Positions 38,731-51,114 of a stretch of DNA of 64,000 nucleotides are shown piece after piece. Source of the stretch: Okapia johnstoni (lineage: Eukaryota; Chordata; Mammalia; Artiodactyla; Giraffidae); contig CM044306.1 in the NCBI GenBank assembly GCA_024291935.2, forward strand, positions 25,131,501-25,195,500, in the 5' to 3' direction. The notes under the pieces are model-generated. The model saw only the letters and a list, made by a program, of their open reading frames with translations, did not search any database and was not told the origin of the DNA. A program made the translations under genes and the position numbers. The stretch's first letter is position 1; each line of letters opens with the position of its first letter.

Positions 38731-39657
38731 AGAAGTCATAGCCCAGACATTCTCACCTGGAAAGCACCTCAGAGACCCTCTGAAACAGCCTAGCTCAAAG
38801 TACAACCCCTAAAAAAAAAACTAGTTCTAGAAGGTATTTTTAAAAGAAGAGAGTGGTATTCTGTGTTGAAATAAATTTGGAAAATGCTGCATATACGTCT
38901 CATTCTATACGATTCATGATTCACCTTAGCATTTTAAGGGGCTGAGAATTGACAGCAAAGAAGCCACCTTCCATTGAAGCAGACTGTCCCTAGTTTGTTT
39001 CACCATAAAACCTTGTTTTCATAAACACTGTGGAATTTTGAGAGAACTGCTGATGTAATCTAACCTTGTCTTATGTGATGATCAAAGAAAAGTGACCTAT
39101 CCAAGGTCACACAACTGGCAGGGTCAGAAGCTGAATTTATAACTTAGTCTCTTCAAGAGATAAAGAACACATTATTGAGGACCAGGAATCAGAGGCGATG
39201 TGAGGGAGGGAGTGGGTATGATTACAAAGGAGTAGCAGGAGGGGATCTTTGTGGTGATAGAAAAGTTCTGTATCTTGACTGCAGTCGTTGCACAAATCTA
39301 CACAAGTGATAAATGACAGAATTATACACACACATTGTACCAATGTCAGTTTCCTGATTTTGATACTGTATGTAAGATAGTAAACACTGGGCATTACATA
39401 AGAAGCAATCATTGGAGGAAATTGGGCAAAAGGAACTTGGGACCTCTTTGTACTATCTTGGCAGTTTCCTATGAATCTATGATTTCAAAACAAAAAGATT
39501 TTACAAAATAAGTTTCCTGCCTCCAGGTTCAAGAGTTTTTTACATTGTTAAAGTTTACCTGATCAAACTCAGCTTCAGTTTATGCATCCAGGGCCCAATA
39601 CAAAGCACAGTTGATTGCTTTTTACAGTTTGCAGTTTATTTAAACAGCAACAATTTG
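38731..39657. other. Gene-free stretch
   Basis: AT-rich sequence, with MIR-like text near 39.06-39.13 kb (TCAAGGTCACACAACTGGCAGG-like, shorter form seen). I recognise no gene. Confidence 0.4.
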
Positions 39658-39856
39658 GGTGTTGTTGTTGTCGTTCAGTCTCTGAGTCATGGCTGACTCT
39701 TTGTGACCCCATGGACTATAGCACACCAGGCTCCTCTGTCCATAGGATTTCCCGGACAAGAATACTGGAATGGGTTTTCATTTCCTCCTGCAGGGGATCT
39801 TCCAGACCAGGGGATCGAACCCACGTCTCCTGTGTCTTCTGCATTGACAGGGGGGT
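39658..39856 (-). mobile_element. Bov-tA SINE, minus strand
   Basis: GGCTGACTCTTTGTGACCCC, GACAAGAATACTGGAATGGG, CAGGGGATCTTCCAGACCAG and GGGATCGAACCCACGTCTCC identify it. A short target-site duplication AATTTG flanks it. Confidence 0.8.
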
Positions 39857-40039
39857 AATTTGTAGATGCTCTATTGCAGTGATTAATGCAAAGTTGGTTA
39901 AATCTTCTCCTTCCTTCATACTGGACCATGACTTTAAGCCAAGTGTGTGGCTCTTGCTCACATAGAGACACAGAGACTAGAGGAATAAGACATTAGTTGG
40001 ATATCTTACCCATCTAGATATACCTCCTTGGGGCAGAAG

Positions 40040-40045
<6 letters not shown>

Positions 40046-40095
<50 letters not shown>
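40046..40095 (+). repeat. (AC)n microsatellite
   Basis: An uninterrupted CA run of about 50 bp abuts the next Bov-tA, and a shorter CA run follows that SINE. Confidence 0.97.
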
Positions 40096-40097
<2 letters not shown>

Positions 40098-40310
40098 GCT
40101 TCCCAGGTGGCACTAGTGGTGAAGAACTCGATTGCCAATGCAGGAGACATAAGAGATGCGGGTTTGATCCCTGGGTCAGGAAGATCCCCTGGAGGAGGGC
40201 ATGGCAACCCACTCCAGTATTCTTGCCTGGAGAATTCCATGGACAGAGGAGCCTGACGGGCTACAGGCCATGGGGTCACAAAGAGTCGGACATGACTGAA
40301 GCAACTTAGC
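40096..40310 (+). mobile_element. Bov-tA2-type SINE in a CA repeat
   Basis: GGGCTTCCCAGGTGGCACTA, GGAGACATAAGAGATGCGGG and CTGGAGGAGGGCATGGCAAC are the Bov-tA2 signature. CA repeat on both sides suggests insertion into the microsatellite or expansion of its target-site duplication. Confidence 0.85.
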
Positions 40311-40376
40311 ATGCACACACACATATGTAATATACATGCTGAGATAAACTTTATTTACAAGACATAAACTTTATTT

Positions 40377-40570
40377 GGGCTTCCCTGATAGCTCAGTTGG
40401 TAAAGAATCTGCCTGCAATGCAGGAGACCCTGGTTCGATTCCTGGGTCGGGAAGATCCGCTGGAGAAGGGATAGGATACTCACTCCAATATTCTGGCCTG
40501 CAGCATTCCATGACGTATATAGTCCACGGGATCACAAAGAGTTGGACACAACTGAGTGACATTCACTTTC
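40377..40570 (+). mobile_element. Bov-tA SINE
   Basis: It runs from GGGCTTCCCTGATAGCTCAG, with GGTTCGATTCC, to ACACAACTGAGTGACATTCA. The target-site duplication is AAACTTTATTT and AAAATTTATTT. Confidence 0.88.
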
Positions 40571-41486
40571 AAAATTTATTTACAAAAACTCAACTGGCTG
40601 GATTTGGCTCATAAACCTTAGTTTACTGACTTCTGAATTAAAACATGGGCCAGGGCAGTGAAAGCATCAAGTCCTAGAGTCCTAACCACTGTACCACCAG
40701 GGAATTTTCTAAGTAAATCTTAGTTTTCCACCTCTGATATTCTACACAGCTTGCTTATGCAGTTGGTTGATTTTGTTGCTGTCTTGGTTTGTTTTTCCAA
40801 TTTATTTTCAATTTTTTTGTTGTGGTAAAATAAAACATAACATAAAATTTACCATCCTAGCCATTTTTAAGTGAACAGTTTAGTGGTATCAAATTCATTC
40901 ATGATTTTGTGGAACCATCGCCACCACCCATCTCCAGAACTCCTTTCACCTTATAAAACTGTCATTAAATAATAACTCTGCATTCTCTCTCCCTTCCCCC
41001 TAGCCCCTGACAACCACTATTGCACCTTCTGTTGCTATGATTTTGACTCTTGTAAGTACCTCATATAAGTGGAATCTTTAATATTTGTCTTTTGGATCTG
41101 CCTTATATCACTTAACATAACATCCTCAAGTTTCGTCCATGTTGTAGCATATGTCAGATTTTCTTTCCTTTTTAAGGTGGGTAATATTCCATCATCTGTA
41201 CATACCACATTTTGTTTATCCATTCATCTGTTTATAGACATATGAATTGCTTCCACATTTTAGCTATCATGAATAATGCTGCTACGAATATGGGTGTACA
41301 CATGGTCTCTTCAAGACATTACTTTCAATTCTTTTGGGTATATACCCACAAGTGGAATTGCTGAATCATATGGCAATATTATTTTTAGTTTTTTAAGGAA
41401 CTGCTATACTGTTTTCCACAGCAGCTGCACCATTTAACATTTCTACCAACAGCGTACTAGAGTTTCAATGTCTCCATATCCTCACC

Positions 41487-41608
41487 TGGAGAAGGAAATG
41501 ACAATCCACTCCAGTATTCTTGTCTGAAAATCCCATGGACAGGGAAGCCTGGAGGGCTACAGTCCAAAGGATCACAAAGAGTTGAACACGACTGAGTGAC
41601 CAAGCATG
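41487..41608 (+). mobile_element. Bov-A SINE unit
   Basis: CTGGAGAAGGAAATGACAAT to ACACGACTGAGTGACCAAGC, without a tRNA head. A perfect 10-bp target-site duplication TATCCTCACC lies at 41477-41486 and 41609-41618. Confidence 0.88.
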
Positions 41609-42784
41609 TATCCTCACCAACACTTACTTTCTGATTTTTTGATAGTAGCTGTTGTAATGGGAGTAAGCTAATACTTCACTGGAGTTTTGATTTCCATTTT
41701 CTTAATGATGAGTGATGCTGAGAATCTTTTCACATGTTTACTGTTTATTTGTACATCTTCTTTGGAGAAACATGTATTTAAGTCCTTTGCTCGTTTTAAA
41801 AGAAAGTTTTTTGCTTTTTTGTTGTTTACTTTTAGGAGTTCACAATATATATTCTGAATATTAATCCCTTATCAGATACATGATTTTCAAACATTTTCTC
41901 CCATTCAGTGGGTTGCCTTACTACTCTATTGCTGTTGTCTTTTGAGGCACAAAATTTTTGTTTTGTGAAGTCCAGTGTGCCTATTTTTTCTTTTGTTATC
42001 TGTATCTTTAGTGTTATATCCAAGAAATCATTACCATATCTAACATCGTAAAGGTTTTTTTCTATGGTTTTTTAAATATTTTTAGGTCTTACATTTAGGT
42101 CTTTGATCCATTTTGAGTTTATTTTTGTACATGATGTTAGGTAAGGGTCAAACTTCACTCTTGGGTATGTAAATATCCAGTTTTCTCAGCACAGTTTATT
42201 AAAGGATTGCCCTTTCCTCCATCGAAGGGCCTGAATTCCCGTGTCAAAAGTCATTTGATCATATACGGGAGGGTATATTTCTGGACTCTCTACTCCATGT
42301 ATCTGTTTTTATGCCAGTGTCACACTGCTTTGATTTCTGTAGCTTTGTAGTAAGTTTTGAAACCGGGAAGTAAGTGCAAGTCCTCCAGCTTCACTTTTGT
42401 TTTTCAAGATCGTTTTGGTTATCTGGAGTCTCTTGAGATTCCATGTGAATTTTAGGATGGGTTTTTCTATTCTGAAAAAAGATCTTTGGGAGTTTGAAAG
42501 GGATTACATTGAATCTATAGCTTGCTCTGGGTAGGACTGACATCTTAATTTTATTAAATCTTCAGGAGATGTGTTTCCACTTATTTTCTTTAATTTCTCT
42601 CAGCAATGTTTTGTAGTTTTCATTATACATCTCTTTCACCTCTTTGGTTAATTCCTAAGTATTTTAATCTTTTTGATATTATGTAAATGGGATTATTTTT
42701 ATGATTTCCTTTTCAGTTTTTTCATTGTTGGTATATAGAAATGCAGCTGATTTTTGTGTGCTGACTTTGTATCCTGCTACTTTG

Positions 42785-43352
42785 CATTTGAAACCAAGCA
42801 GGACTCTATGGTGCCCTCCCAGGTACAAAAGCCTTTCTGTCTGCCCCTGGAGACCCCAACACACGCCATTTCTTGTTTTGGGGAAGACGATTTCAATCTT
42901 CTAGACCTTCCCTGAGTTCCTTTGGAGTTCCAGATGGCATATCCAAACAGTTATTAATTAGAGGAATGAGGGAATGCAGAAAGAATCAATAGTGCAACAA
43001 TGTGGCAGGGTCCCAGTTTCCTGTCAAGAAATATATATAACAATCTGATACATATCTCTGAGCTCTTCTGTAGGACCTGAGGCCCCCACCCAGGTGGGGA
43101 TGATAAGTTTAGAGCATAAGCACATGGACCCCAGACTGGCTGAAAACAGAAGGAAGATTTCTGGAACACCACTCTGTTACCTCACCACCAACCAATCAGA
43201 GGAAGGTCACACACCCTACAGACCTCCCCCTAAATTTTGCCTATAAAAACTCTTCCCCCAAAGCCATCAGGGAATTTGGGTCTTTTGAGCATGAGCTGTC
43301 CCATTCTCCTTGCTTGGCTCTTACAATACCTTTCTCTGCTCCAGACTCTGAT
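42785..43352 (+). mobile_element. Probable solo LTR of an endogenous retrovirus
   Basis: A roughly 560-bp unit with LTR-like order: long U3-like body, CCAAT in ACCAATCAGA at 43192-43196, TATAAAA at 43242-43248, and then a short downstream part ending near CCTTTCTCTGCTCCAG. No internal viral genes adjoin it. The exact ends, target duplication and family are not resolved. Confidence 0.55.
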
Positions 43353-43536
43353 GGGCCTTTCCCTGGTGGCTCAGACAGTAAGGAATTCACTGGCAATGCA
43401 GGAGACCTGGGTTTAATCCCTGGGTCAAGAAAATACCCTGGAGAAGGGAATGGTTACCCACTCCAGTATGCTTGCCTGGAGAATTTCACGGACAGAGGAG
43501 CCTGGTGACTGAATGACTTTCACTGCTTTCAACAAC
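43353..43536 (+). mobile_element. Bov-tA SINE (internally shortened)
   Basis: It runs from CCTGGTGGCTCAGACAGTAA to CACGGACAGAGGAGCCTGG, then jumps to TGACTGAATGACTTTCAC, lacking most of the usual Bov-A tail. The copy at 38388 has the same shortening, which links the two loci. Confidence 0.82.
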
Positions 43537-43598
43537 AAATTCATTTATTAATTTTAACATTTTTTGGTGGAATATTTGGGGTTATCCACATATAAATC

Positions 43599-44984
43599 AA
43601 ATCAGCAAATTTGGAAAACTCAGCAATTGCCACACGAATGAAAAATGTCAGTTTTCATTCCAATCCCAAAGAAAGGCAGTGCCAAAAAATGTTCCAACTG
43701 CTGTACAGTTGCACTCATTAAACATGCTAGCAAGGTAATGCTCAAGATCCTTCAAGCTAGGCTTCAACAGTACGTGAACCAAGAACTTCCAGATGAACAA
43801 GATAGATTTAGCAAAGGCAGAAGAACCAGAGATCAAATTGCCAACATCTGTTGGAACATAGAAAAAGCAAGGGAATTCCAGAAAAACATCTACTTCTGCT
43901 TCATTGACTACACTAAAGCCTTTGTGTGGGTCACAACAAACTGGAAAACTCTTAAAGAGATGGAAATACCAGACCACCTTAACTGCCTCCTGAGAAACCT
44001 ATATGCAGGTTAAGAAGCAGCAGTTAGAACCAGACAACGAAAAACGAACTGGTTCAAAATTGGGAAAGGAGTATGTCAAGGCCATATATTGTCATCCTGC
44101 TTATTTAACTTCTGTGCAGAGTATGTCATGCAAAATGCCGGGCGGATGAAGCTCAAGCTGGAATCAAGATTGTGAGGAGAAATATCAATAACCTCAGATA
44201 TGCAGATGACACCACCCTAATGGCAGAAAGCAAACAGGAACTAAAGAGCCTCTTGATGAAGGTGAAAGAAGAGAGTGAAAAAGCTGGCTTAAAACTCAAC
44301 ATTCAGAAAACTAAGATCATGGCATCTGGTCCCATCACTTCATGGCAAATAGATGGAAAAAAGTAGAAATAGTAGCAGATTTTAATTTCTTGGGCTACAG
44401 AATCACTGCGGACAGTGACTGTAGCCACAAAATTAAAAGATACTTGCTCCTTGGAAGAAAAACTATGACAAATCTAGACAGCATATTAAAAAGAAAGCAG
44501 AGATATCACCTTGCCAAATATGATCCATATAGTCAAAGCTATGGTTTTTCCAGTAGTCATGTACAGATGTGAGAATTGGACCATGAAGAAGTCTGAGTGC
44601 CAAAAAACTTATGCTTTTGAACTGTGGTGCTGGAGAAGACTCGAGAGTCCCTGGACAGCAAGAAGATCAAACAATGTTAATCCTAAAGGAAATCAACCCT
44701 GAATATTCATTGAAAGGACTGGTGGTAAAGCTGAAGCTCCAATACTTTGGCCACCTGATGTGAAGAGCCAACTCATTAGAAATGACTCTGATGCTGGGCA
44801 AGATTGAAGGCAGGAGAAGAACAGAGCAACAGAGGATGAGATGGTTGGATGGCATCACCTACTCAGTGGACATGAGTTTGAGCAAACTCTGGGAGATGAT
44901 GAAGGACAAGGAAGCCTGGTGTGCTGCATTCCATGGGGTTGCAAAGAGTTGGACACGATTTAGAGACTTAACAAACAAACAAAA
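43599..44984 (+). mobile_element. 5'-truncated BovB (RTE), plus strand
   Basis: It covers the reverse-transcriptase half and 3' UTR of BovB. Frame pieces include 43645-44013 (FIDYTKAFVW) and 44172-44366 with the intact catalytic box YADD at 44199-44210, then 44511-44702 and 44782 onward. An in-frame TAA at about 44010, frame changes and a later stop break it. The endonuclease region is missing. It lies inside the minus-strand L1, whose text resumes after it. Confidence 0.9.
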
Positions 44985-45797
44985 ATCATATAACATCATG
45001 TCATTTGTGGACAGAGATGATTTTAAGTCTTCCTTTCCAGTGCAGGTGATTTTTGTTTCTTTTTCTTGCCTAATTGCCCTGGGTAGAACTTCCAATACTA
45101 TGTTAAATAGAAGGGACAAAAATAGGCATCCATGCCTTGTTCCTGATCTTAGAGGAGAAGCTTTCAGTCTTATACCATTGAATATGATGTTCCCTGTGGG
45201 TTTTTAATATATAGCTTTTCATTATGTTGAGGTAGTTACCGTCTCTTGTTTGATGAATGTTTTTATGGTGCAACAGTGTTGACCTTTGTCAAATTCTTTT
45301 TCTGTATCAATAAAGATTGTTTTTTCCTTTTTTTAAACTAGTTTGGTGTATTACATTGATCAATTTGCAAATATGACACATCCTTTCTTTCAGGAATAAA
45401 TCCCACTTGATCAAAATGTATAACATTTAATATACCACTCAGTTAGGTTTGCTAGTGTTTTGTTGAGAATTTTTGCATCAGTGTCCATAAAAGAATATTG
45501 GTCTATAGTTTTCTTGTAGGCTTTTTGGTCTGGCTTTGGTATCAAGTAATTCTGGCTTCATAGAATAGTCACTTAAGCACAGAAAGTTTTCCCTTTTCTT
45601 CAGTTTTTTGGAAAATTTTGAGAAAGATTGGTATTGGTTTTCTTAAAATATTTGGTAGAATTCACCAGTGAAGCCACCAGGTCCATGGCTTGTTTTGTTG
45701 GAAGATTTTTGATTACTGATTCAATCCCCCTACTAGTCATAGATCTATTCAGATGTTCTATTTCTTCAAGATTTAGTTTTGATAGATTTTGGGTTAC

Positions 45798-46760
45798 CAG
45801 GAAGGGGAGGAAGGAGAGCAACAACAATGGCTTGCCTCGTCTTTATACCTCTAAGGTCAGAAGCAGAAATCAGCAGTTAGAGCACAAATTCCTGGTTTTT
45901 GGTAGACAGGGCCCTTTTGGCCCACTCTGCTTCCTGCAAGCTATTTGCATACTGCTCCAGGAACGTGGACACAGCTACCTGCCACCTGGCTGAGGATGGG
46001 AGATGGGCACCTGCTACTGTGCTAATAGGTGAAACTGACTGAAATTAACTGCAATTTAATGTCTGAGCCTTCCCTTGGAAGTAGTAAGCCATTAATAGAT
46101 TCCAGAGTTCAAAAATAGTTGCATCAGGCAGATTCTGCCAGTGCAATTATTGTCTAAGTGAGGAGATACCTTTCTATTGTTTCCTACTCCATCGTCTTCC
46201 TAGAATCCTATCAGCAGGATTATATTTTAATAATATCCACTTGAGAATGTTCAATTGTGTTAGCTGAGATTTGACCAATAGTTTATTCAAAACTTGCTTT
46301 AGTTTCCTGCCAACATTTTTTTCAGAACAAAGGGTGTTAAGAACTTTGATTAGAAGCTCAAGAAGACTATTGTGTATTTTGACAGGGCAACAGCAGAACT
46401 TTGATTAACAATTAAACTCCAAACTTGTTATACTACACATTTTCCCCATATACTTAGTCCCCTAGATTTTCTTGGAACTGTCTCTAAGAAAACTGCTCCT
46501 CCCATAATGACTGCGGGACTGGGGAGGAGCCATTTTTCACACAGTGGTCTGCCTCTTTGGCCACGGTTGACTGGTTCAGGGGTGGGCACTGATCCAATTT
46601 AGGCCCATAAGAGCCCTTCCATGAGAATTTTGGATTTCAACTCAGGGAGTCTGTTTATAATCTCTAGATTTCTCAGTTAAGAAAGCTGTCAGATGGAGAA
46701 CCTAGAGCTGCTGGGACACAAGTTAGTCACTATGTGAAGAAACTGTTTACCAAGCTCAAG
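45798..46760. other. Gene-free stretch
   Basis: Unique or very old sequence. I recognise no gene or repeat family. Confidence 0.4.
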
Positions 46761-46769
46761 CTCATATTA

Positions 46770-47290
46770 GTCATCACAGGACAGGTCAATAAATTGAGAG
46801 ATGAGTTGTTGGGGCAAGGAATCCAGACTTTATTAGGAAAGCCAGCAGACCAAGAAGATGGTAGACTAGTATCCCAAAGAACCTTCTTACCCAAGTTAGA
46901 ATTCAGCCTTCTTTTATCCTTAAAAGGGAGCAGGTTGCAGACTTCTACGTGCCTGAATCCTTTGTTCTCGCCGCTGTTTACATAGGTCTGGTCACAATTG
47001 TTTCTATAAACCACCACCAAGACCATTGTTATTTTCTGTCTGCAATTTTTTAATCTCTATATGAATGGGAAAGTGTCATGCCTTTAAAGGTCAAAGCCTT
47101 GAGAATGGGCTCTCATGCCTATTCCAGGCTACAGGCAGCATTCTTTTACAAAGGTGCACAGCCAGCATGAGTAAGCACAGGCAACAGAGCACAAAGGTTA
47201 GGGCCAAAGGAAGAGATCCAATATGGAATCAGGTTCATTCTTCACTGTTACAAAACCTGGTTGAGTGAAAAAGAGGTCAATACTCAGAGG
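46770..47290 (-). mobile_element. Probable ruminant endogenous-retrovirus LTR, antisense
   Basis: GGGGCAAGGAATCCAGACTT, CAGCAGACCAAGAAGATGGT and CTACAGGCAGCATTCTTTTA match a bovine LTR family I recall. On the minus strand a TATA-like GATAAAAG lies at about 46911-46918 and a poly(A) signal AATAAA at 46829-46834, about 80 bp apart in the right order for an LTR. No retroviral genes adjoin, so it is a solo or isolated LTR. The boundaries are approximate. Confidence 0.55.
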
Positions 47291-48599
47291 AAAATGGAGA
47301 CAAGAGACAAACTACTGATGGCCATCAGGTGCCTGACTCCATTTGTTCCTGAGGTCCAGCTGCCTTCCCATTGCCTGTCTACTCTACCTTCTTTGGCAAC
47401 CAATAGCTATACATCTCACATTTTGTTCAAGCTAGTATGAGTTGGTTTATTGTCATGTGCAACCCAGAGAGCCCAGAGTAGCCTGTTAGACCAACTCTCT
47501 CACTTTACAGATGAAGAAACAGATTCTGCAAATAAAAACTATGACTTCTCTAAGTCTATGAGGTTAGTGAGTGGCTAGGCTGGAATTAAACTTCACGTCT
47601 TCCGATTATAGCTCCCATGTATGTCTACACAGCAGCTGCAATTGTGGTGCCATGTGGCATTTCCAACACCCAGGGGAGATTCCCAGTGGCCTCAGTTGGA
47701 GGGAAATATACCCAAACCTCTTCCTATCCACAAAACAAAGAGGGAAAGATAAAAATAGACCATCAAAACATAACTAGAGACCTGGGACCTGGGGGTGGGC
47801 ACAGGAAATTGAGAATGAGAAGAACAAAGTCAGACTTGTTACAGGTGAAAGCTAAAGGAACACTACACTATTTGTGCTGAATTCTCACACAAGGAACACA
47901 GGGTAAAAGGGAGTCTTCACCTCTTTGCAGAACACTCATGCAGGATTCAGATTCAGCCGAGCTAATAGATCTCCTCCTAGCCAAGGCTAAAGGGAGATCA
48001 GATACCCACCCAAGTGTTGGCTACCCATGGGTTCGCCAAGCCTTCCAGCCTTTTGAAGTCACCCTTACCTTTAATATAAAATGGGATGTTTTGAAGGGGG
48101 AGGCCCAGATGCCCTTTCTGTTGAGTCGCACAACCCCTTGCCAGCTCCTTTAGGTCCTGCATTTGACAATTTCTTCTTGTTCTCTCACCCCACGGTAGTC
48201 ACAGCCCTCATTCCTGCTTCCCACATCCCAAGCACCTCTGACAAAGTTGTGTGTATGTGGATTTCCCTGGAGGTTTGGGATAAGAGAGAAGGGTAATGGG
48301 CTTTGGCAGGTCTGTGGGAGTTTGGGGTTCTCCCGGGCCATGTGATTTATGTGGGTAACAGAGTGATCACTGCTAAACAGATGACTCAATAGCCTAGATG
48401 GAAATGTGTAGCAATATGGTGTCTGTAGCCAAGCAAGAACTTGGCTCTTGAACCACAGTGTTAATTAGAACCCAGTGACCTGCTACACTGAAAGCAGGTT
48501 TTATAGTCCATGACTCAGTCATACAGGGAAGAAGTAGCAAATATTCAGAAAGAAGTGGCTGCAGGGAACAAGCTGTTTGTTGAGAACCCCTCGGAGTTA
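47291..48599. other. Gene-free stretch
   Basis: Mixed unique sequence. MIR-like text occurs near 47.49-47.57 kb (CTCACTTTACAGATGAAGAA). I recognise no gene. Confidence 0.4.
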
Positions 48600-48824
48600 C
48601 TTGTTGTTGTTTAGTCTCTCAGTCATGTCTGACTCTTTGTGACCCCATGGATTGCAACATGCTAGGCTTCTCTGTCCTTCACCATCTCCTGGAATTTGCT
48701 CAAACTCATGTCCATCGAGTCGGTGATACTATCCAACCATCTCATCCTCTGTCGTCCCCTTCTCCTCTTGTCTTCAATCTTCCCCAGCATCAGGGTCTTT
48801 TCTAATGAGCTGGCTCTTCACGTT
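48600..48824 (-). mobile_element. BovB 3' fragment, minus strand
   Basis: GTCTGACTCTTTGTGACCCC, TTTGCTCAAACTCATGTCCA, CCAACCATCTCATCCTCTGT and CCAGCATCAGGGTCTTTTC are antisense BovB 3' end. Confidence 0.88.
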
Positions 48825-51114
48825 GTCCTCTGGTACCCTCTGAGTCTCCCACAGTCAAATGGTACATCAGTGGCTTCCCAGGACAAAAGGCAGTTTCTAG
48901 ACAGGTCCCAGCCCCACCCTCTGCAGAACCTCCCCAGGGGGTCACATCTCACTCAGGTACGTGATGTGTGCTAATCATCCTGACCTCAATCCTGTAGCCC
49001 TCGCACCTCAGGAGCACCGCACCCGCTATTTCCCTGGGCCCTGCCTGAGGCTGGGCTTCTTTTCCTCTCCTTGTGTTCCCAAACTTCAACCTGCAGCCCC
49101 TCTGAAAATCATTTTAACTCCATTTAGCCAAGACATTCCATTCCTTGGAGGTCTTATCTTCCATGAACAAACATGTTCATCAAGGTGATTTTCTAATTCA
49201 AAGAGTACTAGTCATTTCTATAAAGTCAACTCTGCCTGATTCTGGACCACCAGATGCAGTTCAGAAACCCTGAACTTTTAGCAAAAGTTTCTAAATAGCA
49301 TAAAAATGTCCCCCGCCTCCAAAATGTCAACCTGATCCCTGTGTATCGTCACTCTACTTCCCATACCCCAAACTGGGACATGTATTCTGATAATGGAACA
49401 GAATCTTTGAGATAAGAACTACCCTAGAAAATCCAGAGTGTACTATCATCAAATCTATATTCCGTGTATCTACCGCTCACATTTAAAATGGAAATGGATC
49501 CATTCCTTAACTCTCCTTTGTCTGGGAAGCCTCAGGACTCCAAGTGTAGTCAGAGTCTCAGTCACAAAAGAAGGCTCTGGGGAGCCTTTAGAATCCCAAG
49601 AATAAGCTGTGAGAATCTGATGGGTTGAATTTCAAGGGTTCCTAGCAGTCCTTCGGAACTCCTCAGTGACAAGATCTATCTGTTTCCACCAGGCTCCTCA
49701 GAGGCCCTGGACACAACCTGCATGCTGGCTACTGATTACATTCCTCATCGGGCCTTTTCCTCCTTTTCAGCTCTTATTTGGTGCGCACTCCACCAGGATC
49801 CCTGGGGTAGACCCACAAGGCTCATGGAGTCACTGTAGCTCTGTCTCCTACTGGGGGCCCTTCCAATCCCGGCCATGAAGCGTAGGACACCCCACTTGGC
49901 TCTGGCCTCCTGCAGTGAGCAGTGTCCATACAACCCGTGAGCAGGTGGCAAAACACCTGGCTGGTGATAGAGATCTTCTTTTTCTCACTCCTTCCAGGTC
50001 AACCAAAATCTTCTTCACTAAATTTTTTTCACGTTTTCCCTCCTTTATGGAAAAGAGTCGAAGCTTAATTTCTGTAGCCAGGATAGACTGTTCAGTTCCG
50101 TTTGAAATGTGAGGTCTGTGGACCCCCAGTAGTTTCCTGGACAGAATTCAAGAAGCCTGAGAAACTGAAATGGGAAAAGGATTACATCTTGATTTTCACA
50201 AACCTCTAACTGAAATCTGGAATTTCCTTTATTGTGAACGTAGGCAGCAAGCCATGGTAACTAGCAGTACCTGTGGATTTGTCACATAGAATCAGATATT
50301 GTGTATTACCCTACAGTCATTGCAAGTATCTTGAAATATCATTTATACTCAGAAGACTTTAAGATTTGAATCATTGTTAGACTATCATTATTTAGTATTT
50401 TTATTGAAAAGTACATATACTATTTTATCAGAGTTTTAGTTATTGCATTTTAATACAATTTGTGTCCTTTGTTCCAATGTCTTTTATGTCATACATTTAA
50501 GGTGCGTTTGTGCATTATTCTGAGAAGGGGGTTCATAGAATTCACCAGATTGCCAAAGGGGCTCAGGACAAAAAAACAAAAAGTACCTCTGAACTCTGGG
50601 GAGAGTCCAGGCACAAGGATATTTCTGGAAGAAATTCTACTTTTTGTAGGGAAAGCAAAAGTTGTTTGCTTTCAAGGAGCATCTGTTTATGCAAAGAGAC
50701 CTCTGCATTGTAACAAAGAAGGCCTGAGAGTTCCAGCCAGTGGTATTTCTATGGGGTCGTGACAAGCCTCTCCTTCCGTGGACCTGTACCACCCACTCTG
50801 TCCCCTGTCCTTCAGTTCACTCAGCCTGTGCCATCATGTTCCCATTGCATGTCTTTTACATCTTGTCACTTGGTTGACATGTGTCTATTTGTTCATTACA
50901 CATTCCCTTCAAGGTCCTGTCACGTTTTGGTCTCGTGCCCAACATGGAGGGTCACACGCCCCTCATATGTCACCTGTATGTCCACGTATGAATTTCACAT
51001 GTTAGTTACCTGTGCATTTGGGTAATAGTTCCATCATAGGTCAGCATGTGTTTGACATGTAGCTATCAGGGTAACTCATTCAACATTCAGCTGAAAATTA
51101 TTACTCAGAATATG
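48825..51114. other. Gene-free stretch
   Basis: No gene is recognised. A short old-repeat-like phrase occurs near 50.52-50.57 kb (TTCACCAGATTGCCAAAGGG). The TGCCCAACATGGAGG at about 50938 resembles a retroviral tRNA primer site, but no LTR precedes it. Confidence 0.4.

Larger units (their letters stand above)
40790..45797 (-). mobile_element. Long L1 (L1MA/MB-like), minus strand, split by four insertions
   Basis: L1 pieces in consistent order lie at 40790-41486, 41609-42784, 43537-43598 and 44985-45797. They read in antisense through the 3' UTR and ORF2 end (GGGTATATACCCACAAGTGG, ATTGCTGAATCATATGG) and further up ORF2 (TTGCCTAATTGCCCTGGGTA, AGGCATCCATGCCTTGTTCC). The interruptions are a Bov-A (41487-41608), an LTR plus Bov-tA (42785-43536) and a BovB (43599-44984). 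No coding capacity remains. Confidence 0.85.

Noticed and set aside
40046..40095. CA repeats considered as CRISPR-like or minisatellite arrays
   Set aside because: They are plain dinucleotide microsatellites; no spaced repeat array exists anywhere in this eukaryotic window.
50930..50960. Sequence resembling a retroviral tRNA-Lys primer-binding site
   Set aside because: Only about 13 of 18 positions fit, and no LTR end or gag-like sequence adjoins; probably chance.
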